A stretch of 64,000 bases of DNA from Smithella sp. (GCA_018056685.1 JAGPFC010000015.1:1-64000); one strand, 5' to 3'. Shown: positions 17,522 through 25,838, counted from the stretch's first letter. Numbers and translations are program-made. Notes: generated from the sequence alone by a model not told the origin.

Positions 17522-19539
17522 TCTTCTTCACTCCCCGTTCTTTGTTTATTCTTTTCCTGCAATATTTTGATATTCATTGCCGGAATTCTCCGGGCCGCCT
17601 TTGCCGATTCCGGATTGAGCGCGTAGGCTTTCTTGTAGGCATCCAGCGCTTGCTTATAAAGGCCTTTTTTCTCGTAGGCTTCGCCAAGATTATCATAGAT
17701 ATCCGCGTCGTCGCCATCGAATTTCAACGCCATCGCATAATTCTTAATGGCCTGGTCCAGATTCCCGGCTGCGGCATAGGCATAACCCAGATTGGCGAAT
17801 GACCCTGCTTTTTTGGGTTCTAATTTAGCCAGTTTCTGATAATAAAGGACAGCTTTTTGATAATTTTTTTCCCTTAAATAGAGATCCGCCAGATTACCCA
17901 AAACTTCTTTTGACGCCGGCGATATTTTTTCATAAACATGAATCGCCTTTTTTGTCTGGCCCGTTTTTTCATACGTATCGGCCAGATTGAAACGCAGCGT
18001 CATGCTTTGATCACCGTATTGTATGGCCTTCTCGTAATTTTCAGCCGATAAAGAATATTTCTTCAATTCACCGTAAGCAAAACCAAGCCCCGCATAAACA
18101 GAGGGTTTCCGCGTTGTTTTGGCTTTGAGTTTTTCATAATATTTCACAGCCTGATCGTACTGTTTGTTTTTGAGGGACAGTTCGGCCATCCGCTCCAGCG
18201 CATCGGCATCGTTGGGATTAATTTTCAGGACGTTTTCATATTCTTTGGCGGCTTGAGCGTACATTTTCTTTTTTTCATAAACGGAAGCCATATTGAATCT
18301 TACCGTCGCGTCCTTTGGGCTCAATGCGGCAGACTTCTTCAGACTGTTGAGTTCTTCCTGATGTTTGCCGCTGCCGGCATAAGCAACGGCCAGATTTGCG
18401 TGAGCCACGGCGTTCTGCGGATCTTTTTTCAAGATTTCCTTATAGCATTTCATGGCTTCATCATATTGCTTAAGCTTTAAATAAATATCTCCCAGAGAAA
18501 AAAGGGCCTGTTCGGATTCCCGGGAATGCTCAACGATGTACCGATATTCTTTTACAGCAGCATCTGTCATATTCAATTTTCTGTAGGCTTCGCCCAGCTT
18601 GAATCTTGCCGGATAATTATCAGGTTCCCGTCGCAGGGCTTCCTGATAATTTTTAGCCGCTTGATTCCATAATCCTTTTGCTTCCAGAGACAGGGCAAGG
18701 CACAAATAAGCTTCTGCGTTTCCGGAATTTATCCGGATGATCTCCTGTGCCAGTTTAATGGAATCATCATATTCCTTTTTTTTGATATGAATTTTTGCCA
18801 GTTCCAGCATCGCCACCGTATCATCCGTTTTGATGTTTAACACTGCTTTGTACAACTTCATCGCGTCATCAATTCTGTTTTGCTTGGCGTAAACACCGGC
18901 AAGAATTTTTCGCGAGCCGACATCATCTGGATTAAGCGATACGGCTTTTTGCAGATAGGCAATCTGCTGCTGAACATTGGATGATTCTTTCGCAAACCGA
19001 AACCAGTCCTGAGGGGTGATGACAAGTTTAACGGGCACGCTGGCAATCATTTCTCCTTTGTAAGTCACGACTATTTTATAGTCTTTTGCGTTTTCCTGTT
19101 GAACACCGGCCCTCCCCTGATGCATGGACCGGTTCACAAAGTCAATGCCTTTAAACAGAACGCCCAGATCATTATCGTTCGTTCCAAAGCCTTCAAATTT
19201 TACAGAGGTGTAACGGTTCGACAAATCGTCGCTGACAATGGATTTGACCACAAATTCATCCCGGTAAGTCACTTCCAGGACATCTTCTTCCCCTAGGCGC
19301 ATATCTTTGCCGTTTTTTTCCATCTCGAGATAATAAAAGCGCGGTTTTTCATTTAACACGTAATGCGAAAAAATATTTTTCAGCCGGGATGCCTGCAATG
19401 CAAGCGATGAAAAATAATTCTGACTGAGCAGAAATAAAAGGACAAACACGCCCACGATTAGAGCACAGGTCAGCAATACATTTTTTACTGTAAACTGTTG
19501 ATTCTTTTTCTTATTTTCATTCTGGTGATTGTCAATCAT
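17518..19539 (-). CDS. Membrane-anchored TPR-repeat protein
   Basis: About 673 residues from ATG at 19539 (a TTG at 19554 would add five). A basic, Asn-rich N-terminus is followed by one transmembrane segment (about 20-42), a 130-residue unassigned beta-like region, and then some 13 consecutive TPR units (about 195-650) with A-x-A-N-L-A and KKA-YALNPESA patterns. It is probably a periplasmic scaffold. Overlap with kdsA suggests a role tied to envelope assembly, but no partner can be named. The terminal tail is highly charged. Confidence 0.75.
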   Translation of the reverse strand: MIDNHQNENKKKNQQFTVKNVLLTCALIVGVFVLLFLLSQNYFSSLALQASRLKNIFSHYVLNEKPRFYYLEMEKNGKDMRLGEEDVLEVTYRDEFVVKSIVSDDLSNRYTSVKFEGFGTNDNDLGVLFKGIDFVNRSMHQGRAGVQQENAKDYKIVVTYKGEMIASVPVKLVITPQDWFRFAKESSNVQQQIAYLQKAVSLNPDDVGSRKILAGVYAKQNRIDDAMKLYKAVLNIKTDDTVAMLELAKIHIKKKEYDDSIKLAQEIIRINSGNAEAYLCLALSLEAKGLWNQAAKNYQEALRREPDNYPARFKLGEAYRKLNMTDAAVKEYRYIVEHSRESEQALFSLGDIYLKLKQYDEAMKCYKEILKKDPQNAVAHANLAVAYAGSGKHQEELNSLKKSAALSPKDATVRFNMASVYEKKKMYAQAAKEYENVLKINPNDADALERMAELSLKNKQYDQAVKYYEKLKAKTTRKPSVYAGLGFAYGELKKYSLSAENYEKAIQYGDQSMTLRFNLADTYEKTGQTKKAIHVYEKISPASKEVLGNLADLYLREKNYQKAVLYYQKLAKLEPKKAGSFANLGYAYAAAGNLDQAIKNYAMALKFDGDDADIYDNLGEAYEKKGLYKQALDAYKKAYALNPESAKAARRIPAMNIKILQEKNKQRTGSEEE

Positions 19540-19589
19540 GTCTGACCTATTCAATTTGGATTTTCGTTTTATTCACGCGCAGGCTTTAC

Positions 19590-20480
19590 TCAGCTTCGCG
19601 GATGATATTTCTGATGAACTTCCTTTAATCGTTCACGAGTTACATGCGTGTATATCTGGGTGGTCGAAATATCCGAATGTCCAAGCATCACCTGAACGGT
19701 GCGTAAATCGGCTCCCCCTTCCAGAAGATGAGAAGCAAAAGAATGGCGAAAGGTGTGCGGATAAACCTTTTTTTGCAAACCGGCCTGCTTGGCGTAACCG
19801 ACAACAATTTTCCAGAATCCCTGACGGGTGAATTTCCGCCCGAAACGGTTTAAAAATAAAATATCGGTTATTTTCTTCTGCATTAATCCCGGTCTGACCT
19901 CATCAATATAACGTTTTGTGCAATCGTATGCTATTTTGCCTATCGGAACAATTCTTTCTTTACTGCCCTTTCCCATGACAATCACAAAACCGACCTGCCA
20001 GTTAATACTGTTCATCGTTAAATTAATCAACTCGGAAACCCGGATTCCCGTCGCGTATAAAAGCTCCAGCATCGCCGTGTTGCGGATGGCTGACATGGAC
20101 TGTGTTCCGGGCACAGCCAGGATGGTCTTCATCTCCTCTTTGCTGATGGTTTCCGGCAGTCTCATCCAGACCTTGGCCAGTTCAATATTGACCAGAGGAT
20201 TTTCTTCAATGTATCTTTCTCTTAAAAGATACTTACAAAAACCTCTCAGAGCCGCCAACGATCGGTTCATGGAATTTGATGACAGGCCTTCATTTCTGAT
20301 TTGTGTCAGGTAAGCAATGACAACCTCCGGCGTTACTTTATTAAAACCAGTGATTCCCTGATGTTGATCGAGAAAGGAAAGAAAACGTCGCAGATCACGG
20401 CCATAGGATTCAATCGTGTTCTGAGCCACTCCTCTTTCGACTAAAAGAAAGCTTAAATACTTTGTCACTATTTCAGTCAT
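19590..20480 (-). CDS. xerD: XerC/XerD-type tyrosine recombinase
   Basis: A 296-residue site-specific recombinase that would resolve chromosome dimers at dif. It has an N-terminal SAM-like core-binding domain (1-95). The catalytic domain contains ATGIRVSELINL (first Arg), HTFRHSFASHLLEGG (His and second Arg), LGHSDISTTQ (His) and the nucleophile in IYTHV (Tyr). Length and motifs fit XerD better than phage integrases, and no mobile element surrounds it. XerC versus XerD cannot be settled by eye. It is divergent from rpiB. Confidence 0.9.
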   Translation of the reverse strand: MTEIVTKYLSFLLVERGVAQNTIESYGRDLRRFLSFLDQHQGITGFNKVTPEVVIAYLTQIRNEGLSSNSMNRSLAALRGFCKYLLRERYIEENPLVNIELAKVWMRLPETISKEEMKTILAVPGTQSMSAIRNTAMLELLYATGIRVSELINLTMNSINWQVGFVIVMGKGSKERIVPIGKIAYDCTKRYIDEVRPGLMQKKITDILFLNRFGRKFTRQGFWKIVVGYAKQAGLQKKVYPHTFRHSFASHLLEGGADLRTVQVMLGHSDISTTQIYTHVTRERLKEVHQKYHPRS

Positions 20481-20595
20481 GGTGGTTTTTTAACGCAAAT
20501 AAGCGCGCGAAGCAAAGATTTTTTATTGACTTATTTTAGAATATCGTAAAAATAAGAATACAAATATTCATTTTAATGACCGGTGAGTGAAATCG

Positions 20596-21042
20596 ATGGG
20601 AAAAATTATTATTGCCTCCGACCATGGCGCGGTATCTTTGAAACGCGAAATTATTGATTTTTTAAAAACGAAAAAATTGGATGTAAAGGACATGGGGGTT
20701 CACAGCGAAGACGCGGTGGACTATCCGGATATCGCAGTGGCTGCCTGCGCTGAATTTAAAAAAGGCGGATATGATTTCGGCATACTGCTTTGCGGTACCG
20801 GCATCGGTATCTCCATCACGGCCAATAAGATTAAAGGCATCCGTTGCGCCCTGATTCACGACATCTTTACCGCTGAAATGGCCAAAGCGCACAATGATGC
20901 CAATTTTATCGCTTTCGGAGGCCGGGTCCAATATGGCGTTCCAGTCACGCAACTGATCGAAAAATTCATGGAAACAAAATTTGCCGGCGACAGGCATTTA
21001 AGACGAGTGCAGAAAATCATGGACGCAGAAAATCAGTGCTAA
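20596..21042 (+). CDS. rpiB: Ribose-5-phosphate isomerase B
   Basis: About 148 residues; RpiB/LacAB family enzyme interconverting ribose-5-phosphate and ribulose-5-phosphate. Motifs are ASDHGAVSLK near the start, the active-site Cys region LLCGTGIGISITANK, and HDIFTAEMAKAHNDANF. ATG at 20596 with GGTGAG upstream is preferred over the GTG at 20587. It is followed 28 bp later by the methyltransferase gene. Confidence 0.94.
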   Translation: MGKIIIASDHGAVSLKREIIDFLKTKKLDVKDMGVHSEDAVDYPDIAVAACAEFKKGGYDFGILLCGTGIGISITANKIKGIRCALIHDIFTAEMAKAHNDANFIAFGGRVQYGVPVTQLIEKFMETKFAGDRHLRRVQKIMDAENQC

Positions 21043-21070
21043 TCTAATTTTCGGACAAGAGGAGTCCCGC

Positions 21071-21925
21071 ATGGCTGAAGCTCTGGATAAAAAAAAGATT
21101 CGTAAAGTATTCCGTGATGTGCAGAAGCACCTCGCTATCGCCCAGTTAATCCGCCGTTTTTCCACCAATAAAGAAGATATCCGTAAAACCGCCCTGAAGC
21201 ATGTGGAACTTTCTGACTGCCGCACCGTTCTGGAACTGGGTTGCGCTTTCGGCGCTTTCACGGAAGCTCTGAAAGGAAAGCTTCACTCGGAAGCGGAAAT
21301 AACGGGCATTGATATTATTCCCGAGTACAAACCTTTTTTTTTGGACGCCTGCAATCGCGCCGGATATTCCGGCAATTTCATATCCTCCGGCATCGACAGA
21401 ATAAAAAAATATCCAACCGGATCTTTCGACCTGGTTATTTGCAGTTACGCGCTGTATTTTTTCCCTGATATCATTCCTGAAATCGCCCGCGTTTTGAAAA
21501 AAGAAGGTTTTTTTATCACCATCACTCATTCCCACAAAGATATGCGGGAAATGGTCGGCATTGTGAAAAAGATTCTCCGGCAAAATGATTTGCTTCAGGA
21601 AAATCAATTACTGCCCATCGAGATTATCTTCGAACAATTCTCTGCCGAAAACGGCAACAGACTGCTTCATCCTTTTTTTGGTAAAATTTCGACAATAGAT
21701 TTCCGGAATATGCTTGTCTTTCAGCCTCGGGAAATTGATCATTTTCTTGATTACTTTCAATTTAAAAAATCTTTTTTCCTGATGGGAACTCAAGCGCACA
21801 AGAAAACCATCATTGATCAACTGATGCAGGAACTGGAGAATACGGCCATGAAGAAGAATCTGGTCACTATGTGTAAGGATGATAAAATTTTCATCTGTTC
21901 CCGTCCTATCATTTCAGAGGATTAA
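21071..21925 (+). CDS. Class I SAM-dependent methyltransferase, substrate unknown
   Basis: A 284-residue protein with a Rossmann methyltransferase core. Motif I is VLELGCAFGAFTEAL (about 54-68), the acidic post-I residue lies in GIDIIPEY, and motif IV-like sequence is FDLVICSYALYFFPDI. The C-terminal 100 residues are not recognisable. It is most like UbiE/type 11 methyltransferases acting on small molecules; the substrate is not inferable. AGAGGAG precedes the ATG. It sits three bases before the NUDIX-RsbRD gene, so both proteins are made from one message. Confidence 0.8.
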   Translation: MAEALDKKKIRKVFRDVQKHLAIAQLIRRFSTNKEDIRKTALKHVELSDCRTVLELGCAFGAFTEALKGKLHSEAEITGIDIIPEYKPFFLDACNRAGYSGNFISSGIDRIKKYPTGSFDLVICSYALYFFPDIIPEIARVLKKEGFFITITHSHKDMREMVGIVKKILRQNDLLQENQLLPIEIIFEQFSAENGNRLLHPFFGKISTIDFRNMLVFQPREIDHFLDYFQFKKSFFLMGTQAHKKTIIDQLMQELENTAMKKNLVTMCKDDKIFICSRPIISED

Positions 21926-21928
21926 TTC

Positions 21929-22927
21929 ATGAAAAAACAACACAAGTATTGTCTGTACTGCGGCGGGGAAACTGTCAAAAAATTTGAAGATAACGTCCGG
22001 AGGGATTTCTGCCCGGCCTGCCATTCCTATTTTTATATCAATCCGCTACCCGTTGTTTCTTCAATTCTCGAATCATCGCGCGAGGTCCTCCTCGTGAAAC
22101 GGGACCGGGCACCGTCCAAAGGATTATGGTGTCTGCCGACCGGATTTGCGGAAACCGGCGAAAGTATCGAAGAAGCCGCCCTGCGGGAACTGGAAGAGGA
22201 AACCGGTATCAGAGGCAAAATTATAAAACTGCTGGACGTGGATTCTTACAAAAGCCGGTTTTATGGTGACTTGCTTTTTCTGACTTTCGTAGTGCAGCAA
22301 ACCGGCGGGAAACTTTGCGCCGGCGACGATTGCTCACAGGCCCGTTTCTGGCCCGTAAACAAGTTGCCGCCCCTTGCCTTCCGGTCCAATAAACTTGCCC
22401 TGGAAACCTATATCAAGAGCAGGAAGGATTACTGGGCCATTTTCGATTCCATCGAGCACGCCGATAAAAAAACGCTTCCCGCCGCGGTTGCGAAGAACTC
22501 TCTGACACGCCGTTTAGTCAATGTCATCATTAAAAACAAGGAAAAAATTATCGAGCAATGGCTGGATGATGTTGTTACCAACCCCTCCACAAGCGAATAC
22601 CACCATGTCGAAAGGTCTGTCCTGTATAATATCTGCGACAGGATTCTATCCCAGATCACCCTCTGGCTGGGCGATGTGCATGACGTCAACAAAATAAGAA
22701 ATTTTTACACCAAGCTGGGCAGGGAAAGGAAAAAATCCGGCTTTAAACTCAGTGAGGCCCTGAGCGCTTTAAGCCTTATCCGCAAGCACATCTGGACCTT
22801 CGCACTTGCTCAGGATGTCCTGCAAAAAAATCTCGATCTCTTCATGACTTTTGAACTCCAGAGAAGAATGACCGTCTTTTTTGATCTGGCAACTTTTTAT
22901 TTAACGCGCGGACATGAAGGTGTCTAA
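21929..22927 (+). CDS. NUDIX hydrolase with zinc ribbon, fused to an RsbRD N-terminal-like domain
   Basis: A 332-residue three-part protein. Residues 1-35 form a zinc ribbon (CLYCGG and CPACHS). Residues about 36-165 are a NUDIX domain with a complete box GFAETGESIEEAALRELEEETGI, typical of NUDIX enzymes acting on NADH, ADP-ribose or related nucleotides. Residues about 185-330 are all-helical (IIEQWLDDVV, RERKKSGFKLSEALSALSLIRKHIW) and resemble the RsbRD N-terminal domain found in stress-signalling and histidine kinase proteins. The fusion suggests nucleotide sensing coupled to signalling; this is inference. It forms an operon with the methyltransferase. Confidence 0.8.
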   Translation: MKKQHKYCLYCGGETVKKFEDNVRRDFCPACHSYFYINPLPVVSSILESSREVLLVKRDRAPSKGLWCLPTGFAETGESIEEAALRELEEETGIRGKIIKLLDVDSYKSRFYGDLLFLTFVVQQTGGKLCAGDDCSQARFWPVNKLPPLAFRSNKLALETYIKSRKDYWAIFDSIEHADKKTLPAAVAKNSLTRRLVNVIIKNKEKIIEQWLDDVVTNPSTSEYHHVERSVLYNICDRILSQITLWLGDVHDVNKIRNFYTKLGRERKKSGFKLSEALSALSLIRKHIWTFALAQDVLQKNLDLFMTFELQRRMTVFFDLATFYLTRGHEGV

Positions 22928-22932
22928 GTTTT

Positions 22933-22960
22933 ACGTTCTATGTTCTACGTTCTATGTTCT
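22933..22960 (+). repeat. 14-bp perfect tandem duplication
   Basis: ACGTTCTATGTTCT occurs twice without a gap (22933-22946 and 22947-22960), just after the stop codon of the NUDIX-RsbRD gene and about 40 bp before the nitroreductase start. It is AT-rich with no dyad strong enough for a terminator. Confidence 0.9.
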
Positions 22961-23002
22961 AGTTTTAACAATTTTAAATAACCATGGCATTGGAGGGAAA
23001 TT

Positions 23003-23635
23003 ATGGAATTTAAGGACGTCATTAGACAAAGACGAGCTGTCAATTTTTTCGACCCCACCAAAGATGTAACCGACAAACAGCTTAAACAAATAATAGAAAC
23101 CGCGGCGATGGCGCCTTCCGGTTTCAATCTGCAGCCCTGGAACGTTATCGTTTTACGCGACAAGGAGAAAAAAGAGAAATTGAGAAAAGTAGCTATGCAT
23201 CAGCCTAAAATAACCGAAGCGCCGGTTGTTCTCATTGTTCTGGCGGATCGAGAAGGCTGGAAAAAAGGCAACGCCGGCTTCGAAAAAGATTTCGTCGAAT
23301 CGGTCAGGGAAGGCAGCATGAAACAGGAGCAGTATGATTGGTTTTGCAAAGCAACCCATTCCCTTTACGGAGCTTCTCCGGAGCGTCAATTGGCCTTCGC
23401 CTGCAAGAATACCGGATTTTTTGCCATGTCACTGATGCTGGCCGCCAAAGACGCAGGTCTCGATTCCCATCCGATGGACGGATTCGATATTGACGGCGTG
23501 CGCAATGCGTTCAATATTCCAGAGCATTACTGGATTCCACTCCTAATCGCCGTCGGCCATTTTGACAAATCCAAAACACTTCTGCCACCAAAATGGAGAA
23601 AGAGTTACGATGAAATTAAGATTGAATTTCAATGA
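23003..23635 (+). CDS. Nitroreductase-family flavoprotein
   Basis: A 210-residue FMN-dependent oxidoreductase of the nitroreductase superfamily. The FMN phosphate-binding start RQRRAVNFFD, the MAPSGFNLQPWNVIVL segment and the AKDAGLDSHPMDGFD region are present. Natural substrates may be quinones, flavins or nitro compounds. GGAGGG precedes the ATG at 23003. The stop codon lies inside a hairpin (23627-23666). Confidence 0.9.
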   Translation: MEFKDVIRQRRAVNFFDPTKDVTDKQLKQIIETAAMAPSGFNLQPWNVIVLRDKEKKEKLRKVAMHQPKITEAPVVLIVLADREGWKKGNAGFEKDFVESVREGSMKQEQYDWFCKATHSLYGASPERQLAFACKNTGFFAMSLMLAAKDAGLDSHPMDGFDIDGVRNAFNIPEHYWIPLLIAVGHFDKSKTLLPPKWRKSYDEIKIEFQ

Positions 23636-23666
23636 CACTCCAATTTCTCGAAGGAGTGTATTGAAA
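23627..23666. other. Inverted repeat at nitroreductase stop codon, with CRISPR-handle-like end
   Basis: Left arm TTTCAAT-g-ACACTCC (23627-23641) pairs with right arm GGAGTGT-ATTGAAA (23653-23666). This gives 14 base pairs with one bulged G and an 11-nt loop. The right end reads ATTGAAAC, the same as the 3' end of many type I-B/III CRISPR repeats, but it occurs only once. No poly-U follows, so a rho-independent terminator is unlikely. It could be an RNA-stability hairpin or a regulator site. Confidence 0.65.
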
Positions 23667-23779
23667 CCGCATGGTCGAATTATTGAATCGTCAATTCCAT
23701 GCAATATTCATGAAATATCCCATTGCCATTTTCCCGAAATCCGGTTAAATAAGCACACTAAAAAATCCAGGAGAAGAAT

Positions 23780-24031
23780 ATGGCCGCAAAAATTAAAATT
23801 TACACGTTGAGTACGTGCAGTCACTGCAAAGCGACAAAAAAATTTTTGAATGATAATAACGTTACCTTTGATTTTGTTGATGTTGATTTGCTTCAGGGAG
23901 ATGCCCGGCAGAAAATGCTGGAAGAAGTCATGCAGTACAATCCCGACCGTTCTTTCCCGACGATTCTCATCGGCGACAAGGTAATCATCGGATTTAAGGA
24001 AAACGCCATTAGGGAGGCTTTGGGTATCTGA
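23780..24031 (+). CDS. Glutaredoxin-like protein (CSHC active site)
   Basis: An 83-residue thioredoxin-fold protein. The redox motif is CSHC (residues 13-16, STCSHCKATK), and the cis-Pro segment is RSFPTILIGDKVIIGF. It resembles glutaredoxin/NrdH-like proteins that do not depend on glutathione. Its stop codon overlaps the start of the FTR-like gene (TGATG), so the two are translationally coupled; the FTR-like protein is the obvious candidate reductant. AGGAGAA precedes the ATG. Confidence 0.88.
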   Translation: MAAKIKIYTLSTCSHCKATKKFLNDNNVTFDFVDVDLLQGDARQKMLEEVMQYNPDRSFPTILIGDKVIIGFKENAIREALGI

Positions 24032-24363
24032 TGACTCCATCCGAACTTTACGACATGATGAAGAAAGTTCAGGAACCCAAAGGCTATTTTTTCAACAAAG
24101 ACAAAGACTGGGTCCTGAGTATTCTGGCCGATCTTCTGGTCAACAAGGAACGCTACGGCTATATGTGCTGTCCCTGCCGACTGGCGGCGGGCAGTCGTGA
24201 AAAGGATGCTGATATTATCTGTCCCTGCCAGTACAGGGCGGAAGATGTAAAGGAATACGGTAGTTGTTACTGTAACTTATACGTTTCTGCCGAATGGAAC
24301 GAAGGGAAAATCGAACATCAGTATGTTCCGGAAAGAAGGCCCAAGGAAAAGATCGGTTTCTAA
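24031..24363 (+). CDS. Ferredoxin:thioredoxin reductase catalytic-subunit-like protein
   Basis: A 110-residue protein with the FTR-beta cysteine pattern CPC-x14-CPC-x12-CYC (C-terminal half: CCPCRLAAG, IICPCQYRAE, SCYCNLYVS). In FTR these residues hold a 4Fe-4S cluster next to a redox disulfide, passing ferredoxin electrons to thioredoxins. The spacing differs from the plant enzyme (x16 and x8) and an extra Cys precedes the first CPC. No variable (alpha) subunit gene is adjacent, as usual for anaerobic prokaryotic FTRs. Coupled to the glutaredoxin gene. Confidence 0.85.
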   Translation: MTPSELYDMMKKVQEPKGYFFNKDKDWVLSILADLLVNKERYGYMCCPCRLAAGSREKDADIICPCQYRAEDVKEYGSCYCNLYVSAEWNEGKIEHQYVPERRPKEKIGF

Positions 24364-24491
24364 CCGGCTGTTTTCCTGTACTTTTTAAATTTTTCCGTAT
24401 GCCTCTGTAAATACTTTTTTATCTTTTTACTTGATTTCTTTAAATAAATCATTATATTCAGTTCAAATTTCAAAATTAAGGAGTTTTCTTC

Positions 24492-24776
24492 ATGATTAAT
24501 ATGTATAAATGCAAGAAAAAGAATACTCTGATCAGCGAAGTCTGTACCGATACAACCTGCGAGTGGCGTTTGAAAAATGAATCATTTCTAAACTGCACCT
24601 GGGTCGCCTGCAATTATGGCCCGTTTACCCTGGAAGAAGTCGGTGATATGATGGGTGTTACCCGTGAACGTATTCGTCAGATTGAAGCCAAAGCGCTGAA
24701 GAAACTCCAGCATAAAAAGAGACGGGATCAGCTTAAAGATTTTGCCGCGCCGGGCAATGACTGGGACAGTCTATAA
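24492..24776 (+). CDS. Small Cys-rich protein with stand-alone sigma-70 region 4.2 helix-turn-helix
   Basis: A 94-residue protein. Residues 45-75 ([20 protein letters not shown], then AKALKKLQH) are nearly the RpoD region 4.2 that reads the -35 element, but no region 2 or 3 exists, so it cannot act as a full sigma factor. The N-terminal 40 residues hold five cysteines (C7, C18, C23, C35, C40), suggesting metal or redox binding. The C-terminus is basic then acidic. AAGGAG lies upstream of the ATG at 24492. Placement 128 bp after the FTR-like gene makes a thiol-responsive regulator plausible but unproven. Confidence 0.8.
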   Translation: MINMYKCKKKNTLISEVCTDTTCEWRLKNESFLNCTWVACNYGPFTLEEVGDMMGVTRERIRQIEAKALKKLQHKKRRDQLKDFAAPGNDWDSL

Positions 24777-24777
24777 T

Positions 24778-25542
24778 TTATCGTTTATGGGATTTATCTT
24801 TAGAAAGCACTTCTTTCATCTGCTCTTTGCGTTCATCACGGGCAAAGAGTAGGGCGCAAATCGAAGATTCAATATCCATTGCAGCCATTTTATCCATCCG
24901 GGGAACGATCGAGCACAGATTCTTCAGTTCCTCCAGAGCTTTTGGAGAACGTTTGGAGAGGGTCTCCGCCATAGTTTCCGCAACTTCCATGAATTTCTCA
25001 GGCGACTCTACTTTGTTCACCAGTCCCAGTTTCACAGCTTCATGCGCTCCTATAGGCTCGCCCAGCATGACAATTTCTTTTGCTTTGGTGATGCCCACAA
25101 TTTGACTGAGAGGATAAAAGAAAGGGTTGAATCCGAATTTCAATTCCGGATGACAGAATATGGCGCTTTCGGAAGCGACAACAAGATCACAAACAGTGAC
25201 AAGATTAAAGCCGCCGCCCAATGCAATACCACCGACAGCCGCAATGACCGGTTTTTTGCAGGAATAAATCTTTTTCAGATACTTCATCATGGATTTGAGG
25301 AATTCATCGCTTTCCTCATCAGGCAGGCTGTTCATTTCCTTGATATCCATGCCGGCTGAAAAGACGTATTCCCCGCCGGTGAGAACAATAGCCCTGGCTT
25401 CCTGGTCGGCTTCCAGCTCAACAAAGACGCTATACAATTCCTGCCGCATTTCCCCGGAAATGGCGTTCATTTCATGAGGTCGGTTTAACCTAACGACCAC
25501 ATATCCTTTTTTCTTTTCAACAATTAACGTCTGATAATTCAT
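24778..25542 (-). CDS. Enoyl-CoA hydratase/isomerase family protein
   Basis: A 254-residue crotonase-fold protein. The oxyanion-hole segments are FSAGMDIKEM and AVGGIALGGGFNLVTVCDLVVA; the HPELKFGFNP region follows. Family members hydrate or isomerise acyl-CoAs in fatty-acid or benzoate metabolism, or carry out related chemistry; the exact reaction is not readable. Its ATG at 25542 overlaps the ihfB stop (ATGA), so it is the last gene of the cmk-rpsA-sppA-ihfB unit, an unusual addition to that operon. Confidence 0.88.
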   Translation of the reverse strand: MNYQTLIVEKKKGYVVVRLNRPHEMNAISGEMRQELYSVFVELEADQEARAIVLTGGEYVFSAGMDIKEMNSLPDEESDEFLKSMMKYLKKIYSCKKPVIAAVGGIALGGGFNLVTVCDLVVASESAIFCHPELKFGFNPFFYPLSQIVGITKAKEIVMLGEPIGAHEAVKLGLVNKVESPEKFMEVAETMAETLSKRSPKALEELKNLCSIVPRMDKMAAMDIESSICALLFARDERKEQMKEVLSKDKSHKR

Positions 25543-25823
25543 TTTTTATTATCGACCATGATGCGCAGTTCTTTACCTGTTTTAAAAAATGGCACTTTTC
25601 TCTCCTGAAGTTTCACCTGAGCCCCGGATTTTGGATTACGTCCCATACGCGGTTTTCTTTCCCGGACTTCGAAACTGCCGAATCCCCTTAATTCGATGCG
25701 TTCACCGCGTTTGATGGCATCCACCATCGAATCAAAGATAATGTTGACAACACAGGTCATATCCTGAAGGGAATATGTCTTCAATTCTTCATGCAGTTTT
25801 TTTATTAAATCGTTTTTGGTCAT
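25539..25823 (-). CDS. ihfB: HU/IHF-family DNA-binding protein, IHF beta type
   Basis: A 94-residue nucleoid protein. The DNA-bending arm is RKPRMGRNPKSGAQVKL with the conserved Pro, preceded by IELRGFGSFEVRER, and the N-terminus MTKNDLIKKLHE is typical of IHF-beta. Its location downstream of rpsA and sppA repeats the rpsA-ihfB synteny of proteobacteria, supporting ihfB over HU. IHF commonly bends DNA at sigma-54 promoters, and rpoN is encoded 11 kb away. Confidence 0.9.
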   Translation of the reverse strand: MTKNDLIKKLHEELKTYSLQDMTCVVNIIFDSMVDAIKRGERIELRGFGSFEVRERKPRMGRNPKSGAQVKLQERKVPFFKTGKELRIMVDNKK

Positions 25824-25838
25824 AATATTTCTTTCCTG

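Noticed and set aside
19590-20480. Tyrosine recombinase as the integrase of a mobile element.
   Set aside because: Length and motifs match XerC/D, and there is no tRNA, attachment repeat or phage gene nearby.
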